From an uncultured Eubacterium sp. (GTDB lineage Bacteria; Bacillota; Clostridia; Lachnospirales; Lachnospiraceae): DNA of 64,000 nt. A program made the position numbers and the translations under genes. Below the pieces are notes generated by a model. That model saw nothing but the letters and a program-made list of their open reading frames with translations, did not search any database and was not told the DNA's origin. Below are positions 1 to 7,568 of this stretch, piece after piece; within the stretch, counting starts at the first letter, position 1; each line of letters begins with the position of its first letter. The stretch spans positions 124,001 through 188,000 of the forward strand of contig CAKRDZ010000001.1 of assembly GCA_934316845.1 (NCBI GenBank), in the 5' to 3' direction.

Positions 1-1509
1 TAAGATAATTGCGTCTTTTTCTCTGGCAAAGGGAATCAGCATTACATCATAACGTCCGTACCCACTTTCGCGATTGGATTTTATCTCATATTGATCACGC
101 AGATCCACCAGAAGACCTAATACAAAACCATGGTAAAATCGTTCTGGCTGACTTTTTGGCGAACTTTTTTTTCCGGTATCAAAACTGCTAAAAGTTGCCA
201 GAGCTACGTCGTTCATATAGATATTCATTTCTTTCAGATTTCCATGCAGTAAGGCTTTGACAAAATCGTTATAATTGGTTTCCGAGGATTGAAACCAGCC
301 ACGTATCATGGACTGAAACATACTTGTTGTTTCCAGATTTGTAATCTGAAGAGTGTACCAGGGATCCAGAGTGATTCCGCGGTATTCTATATTTTCTACT
401 TTAAGATATCCACTGGCAACCAATAGACTCCAGATGGCATTTTCTTCTTGGTCAAGCTGATTAAATATAATCTGTTCATCAAAATTAACGGTAATGCCTT
501 TTTGGTTTATCAAGTCCTCTATATTTTCTTTTAGATTACCGGAGGCACGTCGAATGAGTTTGCTGACTAACCCATTGGAACTGGTGGAAGCCCAATAGGG
601 ATGCAGTTTTTTCTCTTTCAGATAATTGGTAATGGACCAAGGGTTATAGATGTCGCGATGACTGCCAAAAGTAAAGCCATCATACCATTTTTTTACAATT
701 TGTTTTTTATCACTCATATGGTATTGATCCAAGGAATGAAATACCTCTTCTTCTGTAAATCCAAAACAATCTGCATACAGATCCGATGTCGTTGTCACGA
801 CACGCAGATTGTTGAGATCAGAAAAGATACTTTCTTTTGAGATCCTTGTAATACCTGTCATGACAGCGCGTTCGAGATAAGGATTTGTTTTAAATGTGGC
901 GTTGAAGAAACTGCGTAAAAAGGCAGTAAATGAATTCCAGTAGCCATTGATCCATGCTTCCTGCATCGGGGTGTCATATTCATCCAGGAGAAGAATGACA
1001 TTCTTGTGGTAATATTGGGAAAGGTATCGGCACATATTGTTAACTGCAATGACAGCTTCTGCATCACGGATTGACACGGTAAGGGCATCAAAGGCTTTCT
1101 TTTCATTTTCGCTGAGCAAATCGGTTTCTAATAAAAATCTGTTTTCTGTATAGAGTTTAACAATTTGCTGCTTGATCTGCATTTTGGCATCCATGAGATT
1201 GTCTGCCTTTACGGCGGCAAAACTGAGAAATATAACCGGATATTTTCCCTGCAGCTCTCTGTATTTTTTATCTTTCCAGATAGTAAGCCCTTCAAATAAG
1301 TTTTTGCGCTCTGCGTATTGAATGGAAAAAAAGCATTCCAGCATACTCATATTCAATGTTTTACCAAAACGGCGCGGGCGGGTGATCAGAGTAATATCAT
1401 CTCCATTTTCCCACCATTCCCGGATAAAATTTGATTTATCCACAAAAAAATAGTCATTTTCGCGTAACGATGCAAAATTCTGTTTTCCAATGCTTATTGT
1501 CTTTTCCAT
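1..1509 (-). CDS. AAA-ATPase-like / PD-(D/E)XK nuclease protein, 3' end beyond window
   Basis: This reading frame stays open for 503 codons on the minus strand and runs off the left edge, so the C-terminus is missing. Near the N-terminus there is a Walker A-like motif, RPRRFGKT, followed by LLLDEYDTP (Walker B type), which fit the AAA-ATPase_like family. Close to the edge is SNRESGYGRYDVMLIP, the typical motif of the PD-(D/E)XK (DUF1703-type) nuclease domain found at the end of these proteins. The start at 1509 is preceded by a GCAGGTG ribosome binding site; an ATG four bases earlier is in another frame. Such proteins are abundant and multicopy in Lachnospiraceae. Their function is not established; roles in defence or as selfish nucleases have been suggested. 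Family assignment is firm, biological role is not. Confidence 0.88.
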   Translation of the reverse strand, partial: MEKTISIGKQNFASLRENDYFFVDKSNFIREWWENGDDITLITRPRRFGKTLNMSMLECFFSIQYAERKNLFEGLTIWKDKKYRELQGKYPVIFLSFAAVKADNLMDAKMQIKQQIVKLYTENRFLLETDLLSENEKKAFDALTVSIRDAEAVIAVNNMCRYLSQYYHKNVILLLDEYDTPMQEAWINGYWNSFTAFLRSFFNATFKTNPYLERAVMTGITRISKESIFSDLNNLRVVTTTSDLYADCFGFTEEEVFHSLDQYHMSDKKQIVKKWYDGFTFGSHRDIYNPWSITNYLKEKKLHPYWASTSSNGLVSKLIRRASGNLKENIEDLINQKGITVNFDEQIIFNQLDQEENAIWSLLVASGYLKVENIEYRGITLDPWYTLQITNLETTSMFQSMIRGWFQSSETNYNDFVKALLHGNLKEMNIYMNDVALATFSSFDTGKKSSPKSQPERFYHGFVLGLLVDLRDQYEIKSNRESGYGRYDVMLIPFAREKDAIIL

Positions 1510-1739
1510 GCATTCACCTGCTTTCCCCTTGTGTCTTTTCTATTATTATACTGTTTTTGGGAGGAAGATGCAAGGCATATAAATTGCATATAAATTTCTT
1601 AAAAGCCACTTGCACATTTAAGTAGACTGTGTTACACTAATGGCAAGCAGAGAATCTATCATTATAAAGATATCTATTTTCTTATAAAATGAAAAGAGCT
1701 AAACTGCTAACATTCCCATAAAAGACAGAATGAGATGCA

Positions 1740-1764
1740 GGGAGGCGATTTTCAACCGCCTCCC
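1740..1764 (+). promoter_or_regulatory. Hairpin just upstream of the Rpn gene ribosome binding site
   Basis: GGGAGGCG (1740-1747) pairs perfectly with CGCCTCCC (1757-1764) around a 9-nt loop. It lies 6 nt before the GGAGGG ribosome binding site of the following gene. The left arm itself contains GGGAGG, so an upstream read-through transcript would fold here. A role in damping translation is an inference. Confidence 0.5.
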
Positions 1765-1779
1765 GGAAATGGAGGGTGT

Positions 1780-2688
1780 ATGGTAAGAAAAGGTATGATT
1801 ACCGATCAGAAATGGTTGGAAAAAATCAAAATTTTGAATGATGTTGTTTTTTGTACTGTTTTTTTGAATGAGGAAGATTGTAAGGAATTGTTACAGCGTA
1901 TTCTATCAATACGTATTGTCAGCCTTAGAGTAGTGCTAAATCAGAAAACGTTTAAAAACAATATTTTTCAAAAAGGTTCCAGATTGGATATTTATGCGGA
2001 AGATGATAAGGGAAATATGTATGATATTGAGATGCAGCTCACAAATACAAGAGAGTTGATTCCCCGAAGCCGCTATTATCACAGTGAAATGGACGGGCAT
2101 CAGATTGTAACAGGAGAGACCTATGAAAGTTTGAAACAATCCATTGTAATTTTTCTATGTGATTTTGACTTGTTTTGTAAAAATCAAAGTGTATACACAT
2201 TTGAGATGAGATGCAATGAAGATCCTTCTATCTGCTTAGATGAAAAGAGAAAGACAGTTTTTGTCAATTTACATGGAAAAAGGGATGGATTAACTGAAAA
2301 ACTATGTAATCTTTTGGACTATCTGGAGACTTCGATACCTACCGATGAGTTTACACAGGGACTTGAAAGAAAAGTCGAAGAAGTGAAGCGCAATGACGAA
2401 TGGAGGGAAAACTTCGTGACAATAGAGCAGAAAATTGAACTTGAGTCAAGAGTGGCAAGAGAGCGTGGCAGAGAGGCCGGTCTTGCTGAAGGCAGAGAAG
2501 TTGGCCTTGCTGAAGGTAGAGCTGAAGGCAGAGAAGTTGGCCTTGCTGAAGGCAGAGCAGAAGGTGAGGAAGCGAAACTTTTGTCACTTATTTCCAAAAA
2601 AATTGCAAAAGGAAAATCTGTTGCACAGATTGCGGATGAATGTGAAGAGACAGAAGATTATGTTCGCGAATTAATAAAAAGATTGTAA
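1780..2688 (+). CDS. Rpn-family recombination-promoting nuclease / PD-(D/E)XK transposase-like protein
   Basis: This is a 302-residue protein of the Rpn/PDDEXK_2 group. The nuclease core is visible as SRLDIYAEDDKGNMYDIEMQL, which carries the D...ExQ catalytic pattern, and the region PRSRYYHSEMDG is typical of the family. The C-terminal third is a charged segment with repeated GREVGLAEGRAE units, followed by a small helical tail (SVAQIADECEETEDYVRELIKRL) that resembles a helix-turn-helix and is common at the end of these proteins. An in-frame ATG at 1735 lies before a strong hairpin, so the ATG at 1780 directly after GGAGGG was chosen. The gene is followed by a clear terminator. Rpn proteins are known to promote recombination or cut DNA; the role here is unknown. 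Confidence 0.82.
   Translation: MVRKGMITDQKWLEKIKILNDVVFCTVFLNEEDCKELLQRILSIRIVSLRVVLNQKTFKNNIFQKGSRLDIYAEDDKGNMYDIEMQLTNTRELIPRSRYYHSEMDGHQIVTGETYESLKQSIVIFLCDFDLFCKNQSVYTFEMRCNEDPSICLDEKRKTVFVNLHGKRDGLTEKLCNLLDYLETSIPTDEFTQGLERKVEEVKRNDEWRENFVTIEQKIELESRVARERGREAGLAEGREVGLAEGRAEGREVGLAEGRAEGEEAKLLSLISKKIAKGKSVAQIADECEETEDYVRELIKRL
2491..2562 (+). repeat. Two tandem 36-bp repeats inside the Rpn gene
   Basis: Copies at 2491-2526 and 2527-2562 differ at two positions and each encode GREVGLAEGRAE. A shorter related unit (GREAGLAE) lies just upstream. The 36-bp length keeps the reading frame, so copy number can change without breaking the gene. Confidence 0.8.
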
Positions 2689-2710
2689 GTTTTGTAAGAT
2701 GGGAATGTTT

Positions 2711-2740
2711 GGCTGCTGGAGATCTCCGGCAGCCTTTTAA
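2711..2740 (+). terminator. Rho-independent terminator after the Rpn gene
   Basis: A near-perfect palindrome, GGCTGCTGGAGA then TCTCCGGCAGCC (2711-2734), with one G-T wobble, is followed by TTTTAATAA. It ends the Rpn transcript and isolates it from the next gene. Confidence 0.85.
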
Positions 2741-2769
2741 TAAATAACAGAAAAGTGAGATGACAAACA

Positions 2770-4230
2770 ATGTTGAAAGCGGCAGTATCTGCTCTGATAC
2801 TTATCATGGCAGTTATTCTGTACACAGTGTACCTTTTTTTGAAAAAAAATTTTAATGGATTGTCCTGGGAAGAGATTGTCTTTCATCTGAAAGTTCCGAT
2901 GAAGGGAACGAGTAATGAGATGATCCTGGATTATTTCCGGACATATGGGATTGCGATGGGAACAGGAGTCTGTTTTTCTGTTGTAATAAATGTAGTGAGT
3001 TATCAAATGTTTTCCGCTGCGGCGCGGAGTATTTTGCTTGTGGCTTCCATTGTGCTGTTGATCGCGGCGGTTTACCGGATTTTGGCATCCTTTGATACAT
3101 TTGCCTGCCTTATGGCGCAGCGCAGCGAATCCGGTTTTATAGAAAAGGAAGCGGTACAGATTACACCGCAGATGCTTCATTTCCCTGAAAAGAAGAGAAA
3201 TCTGATCTATATTTTTCTGGAATCGATGGAGAGTACATTTTCGTCCAAAGAAGAAGGCGGGGCAATGGAAAAGGACCGGATTCCTGAGTTGACAGCACTG
3301 GCAAAAGAGGGGATTAATTTTTCGAGTGATGATAAACTAGGTGGTGCCGCACCGTCACGAGGGGCTTCGTGGACAACAGGAGCCATGGTATCCCAGACTT
3401 GTGGGTATCCACTGATGATCTCATTGGGAGGAAAAAATTACAAAAATGAAAAAAATGCCTTTATGCCGGGGGCGGTGTCAATCGGAGATGTGCTGCAAAA
3501 AGAAGGATATGCACAGGAGATTCTGGTAGGATCTGACTTGACATTTGGCGGGCGGAAGATGTATTTTGACCAGCATGGAGAATATCAGGTCTATGATTAT
3601 CCGTACGCAAAAGAGAATGGAATCATTCCAAAAGATTATTATAAATGGTGGGGATTTGAAGACAAAAAATTGTTTGCCTATGCCAAGGAGGAGATTACCA
3701 GACTTGCTAAAAAAGACAAACCGTTCAATTTTACGATGCTTACGGTAGACACGCATCATATCGGAGGCTATGCCTGTGAAGATTGTGGGCACGCGTTTGC
3801 AGATCAATACGATAATGTCCTTTCCTGTTCGTCAAAGAGAGTAAAAGAGTTTGTAGACTGGCTGAAGGCACAGGAGTTTTATAAGGATACGACGATCGTG
3901 ATCAGCGGGGATCATTGTACGATGGACAACAATTATATACGTGCACAGTACGATGGCAGTGTGCCGCGGAAGATATATTCCTGTATCTTCAATTCAGCAG
4001 TGGAACCGGTTCGCGAAAAGAATCGCTGCTATTATTCGATGGATCTGTATCCGACGACGCTGGCTGCGATGGGCGTGCAGATTGAGGGAGAGAGGATCGG
4101 ACTTGGCACAAATTTATTTGCGGAAAGAGAGACAATACTGGAAAAATATGGGGATGAAAAGGTGCATCGTGAACTGGCAAAGGGATCGTCTTTTTATCGT
4201 GAGAAAATTTTGGGAGAGAAAAAGAAATGA
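2770..4230 (+). CDS. LTA synthase / OpgB-like phosphoglycerol transferase (membrane sulfatase fold)
   Basis: The 486-residue protein has an N-terminal membrane segment (about residues 1-25) and two more hydrophobic stretches (about 58-110), then an extracellular alkaline-phosphatase/sulfatase-type domain. Visible motifs are IFLESMES (first metal site), SRGASWTTGAMVSQ (nucleophile loop with the catalytic Thr/Ser), TVDTHHIGG and VISGDHCTMDNNY (metal-binding Asp-His). The SWTTGAMVSQ segment looks more like OpgB/MdoB phosphoglycerol transferases than staphylococcal LtaS. The domain should move phosphoglycerol from phosphatidylglycerol onto a glycan or lipid acceptor on the outer face of the membrane. 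Its stop overlaps the acyltransferase start (ATGA), so the two are probably coupled. The acceptor is unknown. Confidence 0.85.
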   Translation: MLKAAVSALILIMAVILYTVYLFLKKNFNGLSWEEIVFHLKVPMKGTSNEMILDYFRTYGIAMGTGVCFSVVINVVSYQMFSAAARSILLVASIVLLIAAVYRILASFDTFACLMAQRSESGFIEKEAVQITPQMLHFPEKKRNLIYIFLESMESTFSSKEEGGAMEKDRIPELTALAKEGINFSSDDKLGGAAPSRGASWTTGAMVSQTCGYPLMISLGGKNYKNEKNAFMPGAVSIGDVLQKEGYAQEILVGSDLTFGGRKMYFDQHGEYQVYDYPYAKENGIIPKDYYKWWGFEDKKLFAYAKEEITRLAKKDKPFNFTMLTVDTHHIGGYACEDCGHAFADQYDNVLSCSSKRVKEFVDWLKAQEFYKDTTIVISGDHCTMDNNYIRAQYDGSVPRKIYSCIFNSAVEPVREKNRCYYSMDLYPTTLAAMGVQIEGERIGLGTNLFAERETILEKYGDEKVHRELAKGSSFYREKILGEKKK

Positions 4231-5312
4231 TCATTGTATTTGCAATATGTCTGTTATTTTTTATTTTGTCCGGTCTGGGAATCGGTACGAGGGGCAAATG
4301 GGCATTTAGCAGGCCGCTTTTGGATAAAACAGGATATTGTTCACGCGAGATGACGGCATCTGTCAATGGATACTTTTTGACAACGGTTTTTATGACACAT
4401 CTGATTCAATATACGTCAAGTGATATCTATGGTCCGCTTGATTTTATGTATACGTCTGTAAACCGGGCGCTGGGGCAGCTGATTGTGGCGATGTTTTTGT
4501 TTTATTCCGGGTTTGGTGTCATGGAATCCATTTTGCACAAAGAACGATATATCATTTTTTTTCCCAGACGCCGTTTGCTTCCATTTTTTGTAAATTTTGA
4601 GATTGCGGCATTGATTTATCTTATGGTCAGTTGTGTGACAGGGCAGACGCCGACATTCCAGTATGCGGTAAAAGGGTTTCTTGCCTGGGAAAGCCTCGGA
4701 AACAGCAACTGGTATGTATTTGCCATATTGTATCTGTATGTTGTAACGTACATGGTATTTCGCGTGAGAGAAACGAAAATTTTCCGAAAAATACCAATGT
4801 TTGCTGCGGTTTGCGGTATTGTTTTTTTCAGCGGAATATATATCCTGTGGATGAGATATGAGGAAAAGGGCGGCTGGTGGTACGATACGATCTTATGTTA
4901 CAGTGCCGGTATGTTTTTTGCCATGTTCCGCAGCTCTTTTGAAATGTGGCTTTCAAGGAAAAGGTCACATTTGAGATATCTGCTTTGTCTGGTCGGTACC
5001 GCAGCGGTTTTTTCGATATTTTATGCAATGCGGACAGACCATAAGCTGTATTTTGAAATTATCAGCGTATCTTTTGCGATGCTGGTGGTATTATTGTCCA
5101 TGCGTTTTCGGGCATACAATCGTGTCTATACATACATTGGACAGAACCTGTTTTCGTTTTACATTTATCAGAGAATTCCAATGATTTTTTTGAAAGATTC
5201 ACTCGGAACAGTGAATCCGGTACTTTATCTTTTGGTGTGTGCAGTTTTGACGGCGGGAATTAGTTTTATTATGATACGTTTTTATCGCCGGTTAAAAAAA
5301 TATTTGCCATAA
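4227..5312 (+). CDS. Acyltransferase-3-like integral membrane protein
   Basis: This is a 361-residue protein with about ten hydrophobic segments across its length and a basic, short C-terminus. Features such as FYSGFGVMES near residue 95, NSNWYVFAILYLY near 160 and the closing NLFSFYIYQRIPM are typical of the acyltransferase-3/OafA-type membrane family, which O-acylates sugars. It overlaps the upstream phosphoglycerol-transferase-like gene by 4 nt. The pair may therefore decorate the same surface polymer, which is an inference from position. The N-terminal part is divergent and no single catalytic histidine could be assigned with certainty. Confidence 0.7.
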   Translation: MIIVFAICLLFFILSGLGIGTRGKWAFSRPLLDKTGYCSREMTASVNGYFLTTVFMTHLIQYTSSDIYGPLDFMYTSVNRALGQLIVAMFLFYSGFGVMESILHKERYIIFFPRRRLLPFFVNFEIAALIYLMVSCVTGQTPTFQYAVKGFLAWESLGNSNWYVFAILYLYVVTYMVFRVRETKIFRKIPMFAAVCGIVFFSGIYILWMRYEEKGGWWYDTILCYSAGMFFAMFRSSFEMWLSRKRSHLRYLLCLVGTAAVFSIFYAMRTDHKLYFEIISVSFAMLVVLLSMRFRAYNRVYTYIGQNLFSFYIYQRIPMIFLKDSLGTVNPVLYLLVCAVLTAGISFIMIRFYRRLKKYLP

Positions 5313-5389
5313 AACATGTATATTCATCGAGATTCAGGAAAAAATATAGGTAGCATAGGAAATGCAAATCTAGAATCGAGGTGAAGATG

Positions 5390-6103
5390 ATGAAGAAAGA
5401 AAAAGGTTTTTATATATCACTTCTGAGTGGAATCGTATGTATCGCAGTGATTGGCGCAATCTGTATGAATATGTTTGGAAAATCGGAAGATACAGAAGAA
5501 ACTGTACCAATCGCGGAAGAGACGGAACTGGTTGTGCCAACACCGGCTGCTGCGACGGAGCAACCTCAGAAAACGGAAGAAAAGAATGCGACAGAGGCTT
5601 CCTCGAAGCATGTTAAGTCAGAGGTGAAAGAAGAAAAACCAAAGAAAAAAGAGACAATGGGGAAAGTCAGTGCGGAAGACAAACTTCATTTTGATCAGGA
5701 AACCGGACTTTTGTGGCCGGTGGAAGGCGATATATTGATCGAATACAGTGCAGACAAAGTCGTTTTTTTCCCAACGTTGTCCCAGTATAAGACAAATCCT
5801 GCCATGATCATCGCAAGTGAAGTGGGAGAGAGTGTGAAAGCAAGCGCTGCCGGCGTGGTAAAATCCATTGAAAAAAATGAGGAAACAGGGACTACGGTGA
5901 CGATGTCGATCGGAGATGGATTCAAAGTGGTCTACGGCCAGTTAAAAGATGTGACGGTATCTAAGGGAGATGCGGTTTCGGAAGGCCAGGTGATTGGAAA
6001 GATTGCCAAACCGACGAAGTATTATTCGGTGGAAGGAGCCAACTTGTATTATCAGGTAAAACAGAAAAATGAAACGGTAAATCCGCTCGTCTTTTTGAGA
6101 TAA
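5390..6103 (+). CDS. Degenerate LytM (M23-fold) protein, SpoIIQ-like
   Basis: The 237-residue protein has one N-terminal membrane segment (about residues 8-28), a charged linker rich in E, K, T and P (about 35-95) and a C-terminal LytM/M23 fold. The usual zinc ligands are lost: the HxxxD region reads TNPAMIIA and the HxH motif reads NLYYQV, while YGQL and GDAVSEGQVIGK keep the fold signature. This matches SpoIIQ, a non-enzymatic forespore protein that pairs with SpoIIIAH during engulfment. The family assignment to degenerate M23 is strong; SpoIIQ identity is likely but not proven. The ATG at 5390 is 6 nt after GAGGTG; ATG 5387 and GTG 5381 are in frame alternatives. Confidence 0.75.
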   Translation: MKKEKGFYISLLSGIVCIAVIGAICMNMFGKSEDTEETVPIAEETELVVPTPAAATEQPQKTEEKNATEASSKHVKSEVKEEKPKKKETMGKVSAEDKLHFDQETGLLWPVEGDILIEYSADKVVFFPTLSQYKTNPAMIIASEVGESVKASAAGVVKSIEKNEETGTTVTMSIGDGFKVVYGQLKDVTVSKGDAVSEGQVIGKIAKPTKYYSVEGANLYYQVKQKNETVNPLVFLR

Positions 6104-6108
6104 ACGAA

Positions 6109-6143
6109 TCCCCAGGATTGTATGGATCCTGGGGAATTTCTAT
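6109..6143. terminator. Convergent bidirectional terminator
   Basis: TCCCCAGGAT (6109-6118) pairs with ATCCTGGGGA (6126-6135) around a 7-nt loop and is followed by AATTTCTATTTT on the plus strand. It sits between two converging genes and can serve both. Confidence 0.8.
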
Positions 6144-7552
6144 TTTCGATTCTTGATTTCGTTGACAACATCCATTACATTGGAGGAAGTTTCTTCTTTG
6201 GCGGCGGTAGTCTGATCGGAAGAGATTCCTTCCGTCGAATCTTTTTTCAGTATGGTTTTTACGGTCATCAGGATCAATTTGATATCCAGCCATACGGAAT
6301 AATTTTCAATGTAAAACAAGTCTAACTTCAGTTTGTCATATGGAACGGTATTATATTTCCCGTATATTTGCGCAAATCCGGTAAGGCCGGCTTTTACACG
6401 AAGCCGGAAAGCAAATTCCGGGATATTTTCCATGTATTCTTCCATGATTTCCGGACGTTCCGGGCGCGGTCCGACAAACGACATGTCGCCCTTGATAATA
6501 TTTAATAATTGAGGCAGTTCGTCTATCCGTGTCGAACGGATAAAGCGTCCGACGGGAGTAATGCGCGAATCGTTTGCTTTGGCAAGCTGGGCGCCTCCGA
6601 CCTTCTCCGCATCGACGATCATACTGCGGAATTTGATGATCTCAAAAGGTTCTCCATCTTTTGTGCAGCGAATCTGTTTATAAAAAACCGGTCCGCTGTC
6701 ATAAAGTTTTATGGCCGCAGCGGTTATGAGCATAAACGGCGAGGCGATGATCAGCATCGGAACCGCGATGAACAGATCCAAAAAGCGTTTCCCAAATGCC
6801 TGGTCAAAACTGAGCGAATATCCTTTCGTGAGGAGAAACGGTGTATCAAAGATGTGGATACGGTCACTTCCCATCAGGATGATATCCGAGATCTTAGGGA
6901 TAACGTACGCTCGTATGCCATTGGCATAGCAGAACTTCAGCACATCATTACGCTCTTTGGCGCTGATGTCGCCGATGATCACAGCTTCGTAATCTTTCAC
7001 TTTTTCGGCAATTTTATCCATTCCGGCGCTGACGTGAATAGCATCAGAAATCGCATATTTGTCGCGGCGTTCTTCAACTTTGTATACAAGATCGCTGGCA
7101 GGGCGCTCTCCGTAGATCAAGAGAATCTTCCACGATTTAAAAATGTGTCCGTAAAGCGAGTTTGCGCCAAAGTACCAAAGTGTGGTAATGATAAAATCTC
7201 CCAATGTCATAGCAAGAACCGGTAATACATTGATGAACCGGAACGCCAGCAGAGATATGATAATATAAGTTACCAGATTACTGATAAATATGGATAAAAA
7301 TTGTGACAGGATTACTTCAATGCGGCGCAGCTGGCCGAGTTTGGTTGCTCCATACATACGTCCGAAAAAGATGAGAAACAGAGCATACAGTCCGATCACA
7401 ACGTAGTTACCGCGGCGGTAAAATTGATAGCTGTACATGGTTCCGGCAAAAAAGTGATACCAGAACCATGAAAAAAGAAATGTCATTAATAGTATATTGA
7501 TCAAAGACAAGGTAAATAAAATTGTCTTTTTATAAGGATCGTAATTACGCAA
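6140..7552 (-). CDS. Polyprenyl-phosphate sugar-1-phosphate transferase (exopolysaccharide initiating enzyme)
   Basis: The 470-residue protein has four or five N-terminal membrane segments (about residues 10-130), a nucleotide-binding-like middle domain (about 140-240) and a C-terminal bacterial sugar transferase domain (about 250-440). Characteristic motifs are KRFLDLFIA (about 255), EIIKFRSM (about 304), RIDELPQLLNIIKGDMSFVG (about 342) and GLTGFAQIYGKYNT. This is the WbaP/CpsE-type enzyme that loads the first sugar phosphate onto undecaprenyl phosphate at the membrane. It is the last gene of a three-gene minus-strand operon, 16 nt after the ligase gene. A Ser/Thr-rich tail follows the catalytic domain. 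The sugar is unknown. Confidence 0.92.
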   Translation of the reverse strand: MRNYDPYKKTILFTLSLINILLMTFLFSWFWYHFFAGTMYSYQFYRRGNYVVIGLYALFLIFFGRMYGATKLGQLRRIEVILSQFLSIFISNLVTYIIISLLAFRFINVLPVLAMTLGDFIITTLWYFGANSLYGHIFKSWKILLIYGERPASDLVYKVEERRDKYAISDAIHVSAGMDKIAEKVKDYEAVIIGDISAKERNDVLKFCYANGIRAYVIPKISDIILMGSDRIHIFDTPFLLTKGYSLSFDQAFGKRFLDLFIAVPMLIIASPFMLITAAAIKLYDSGPVFYKQIRCTKDGEPFEIIKFRSMIVDAEKVGGAQLAKANDSRITPVGRFIRSTRIDELPQLLNIIKGDMSFVGPRPERPEIMEEYMENIPEFAFRLRVKAGLTGFAQIYGKYNTVPYDKLKLDLFYIENYSVWLDIKLILMTVKTILKKDSTEGISSDQTTAAKEETSSNVMDVVNEIKNRK

Positions 7553-7568
7553 AACAGCCTCCTGATGT

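Larger units (their letters stand above)
1709..2709. repeat. 11-bp inverted repeat flanking the Rpn gene
   Basis: AACATTCCCAT at 1709-1719 and its exact reverse complement ATGGGAATGTT at 2699-2709 bracket the Rpn-family gene. The two arms are about 980 nt apart. They may mark the ends of an acquired unit or be coincidental. No target-site duplication was recognised. Confidence 0.45.

Noticed and set aside
2319..2597. Minus-strand open frames with Ser/Pro/Leu repeats opposite the Rpn gene
   Set aside because: They mirror the tandem repeats of the true gene on the other strand and lack start signals.
5390..6103. Active M23 endopeptidase
   Set aside because: The zinc-binding HxxxD and HxH residues are replaced, so an enzymatic role is unlikely; SpoIIQ-like function fits better.
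6509..7225. 238-residue plus-strand frame opposite the sugar transferase gene
   Set aside because: The minus-strand frame has unmistakable sugar transferase motifs; this frame has no ribosome binding site or recognisable domain.
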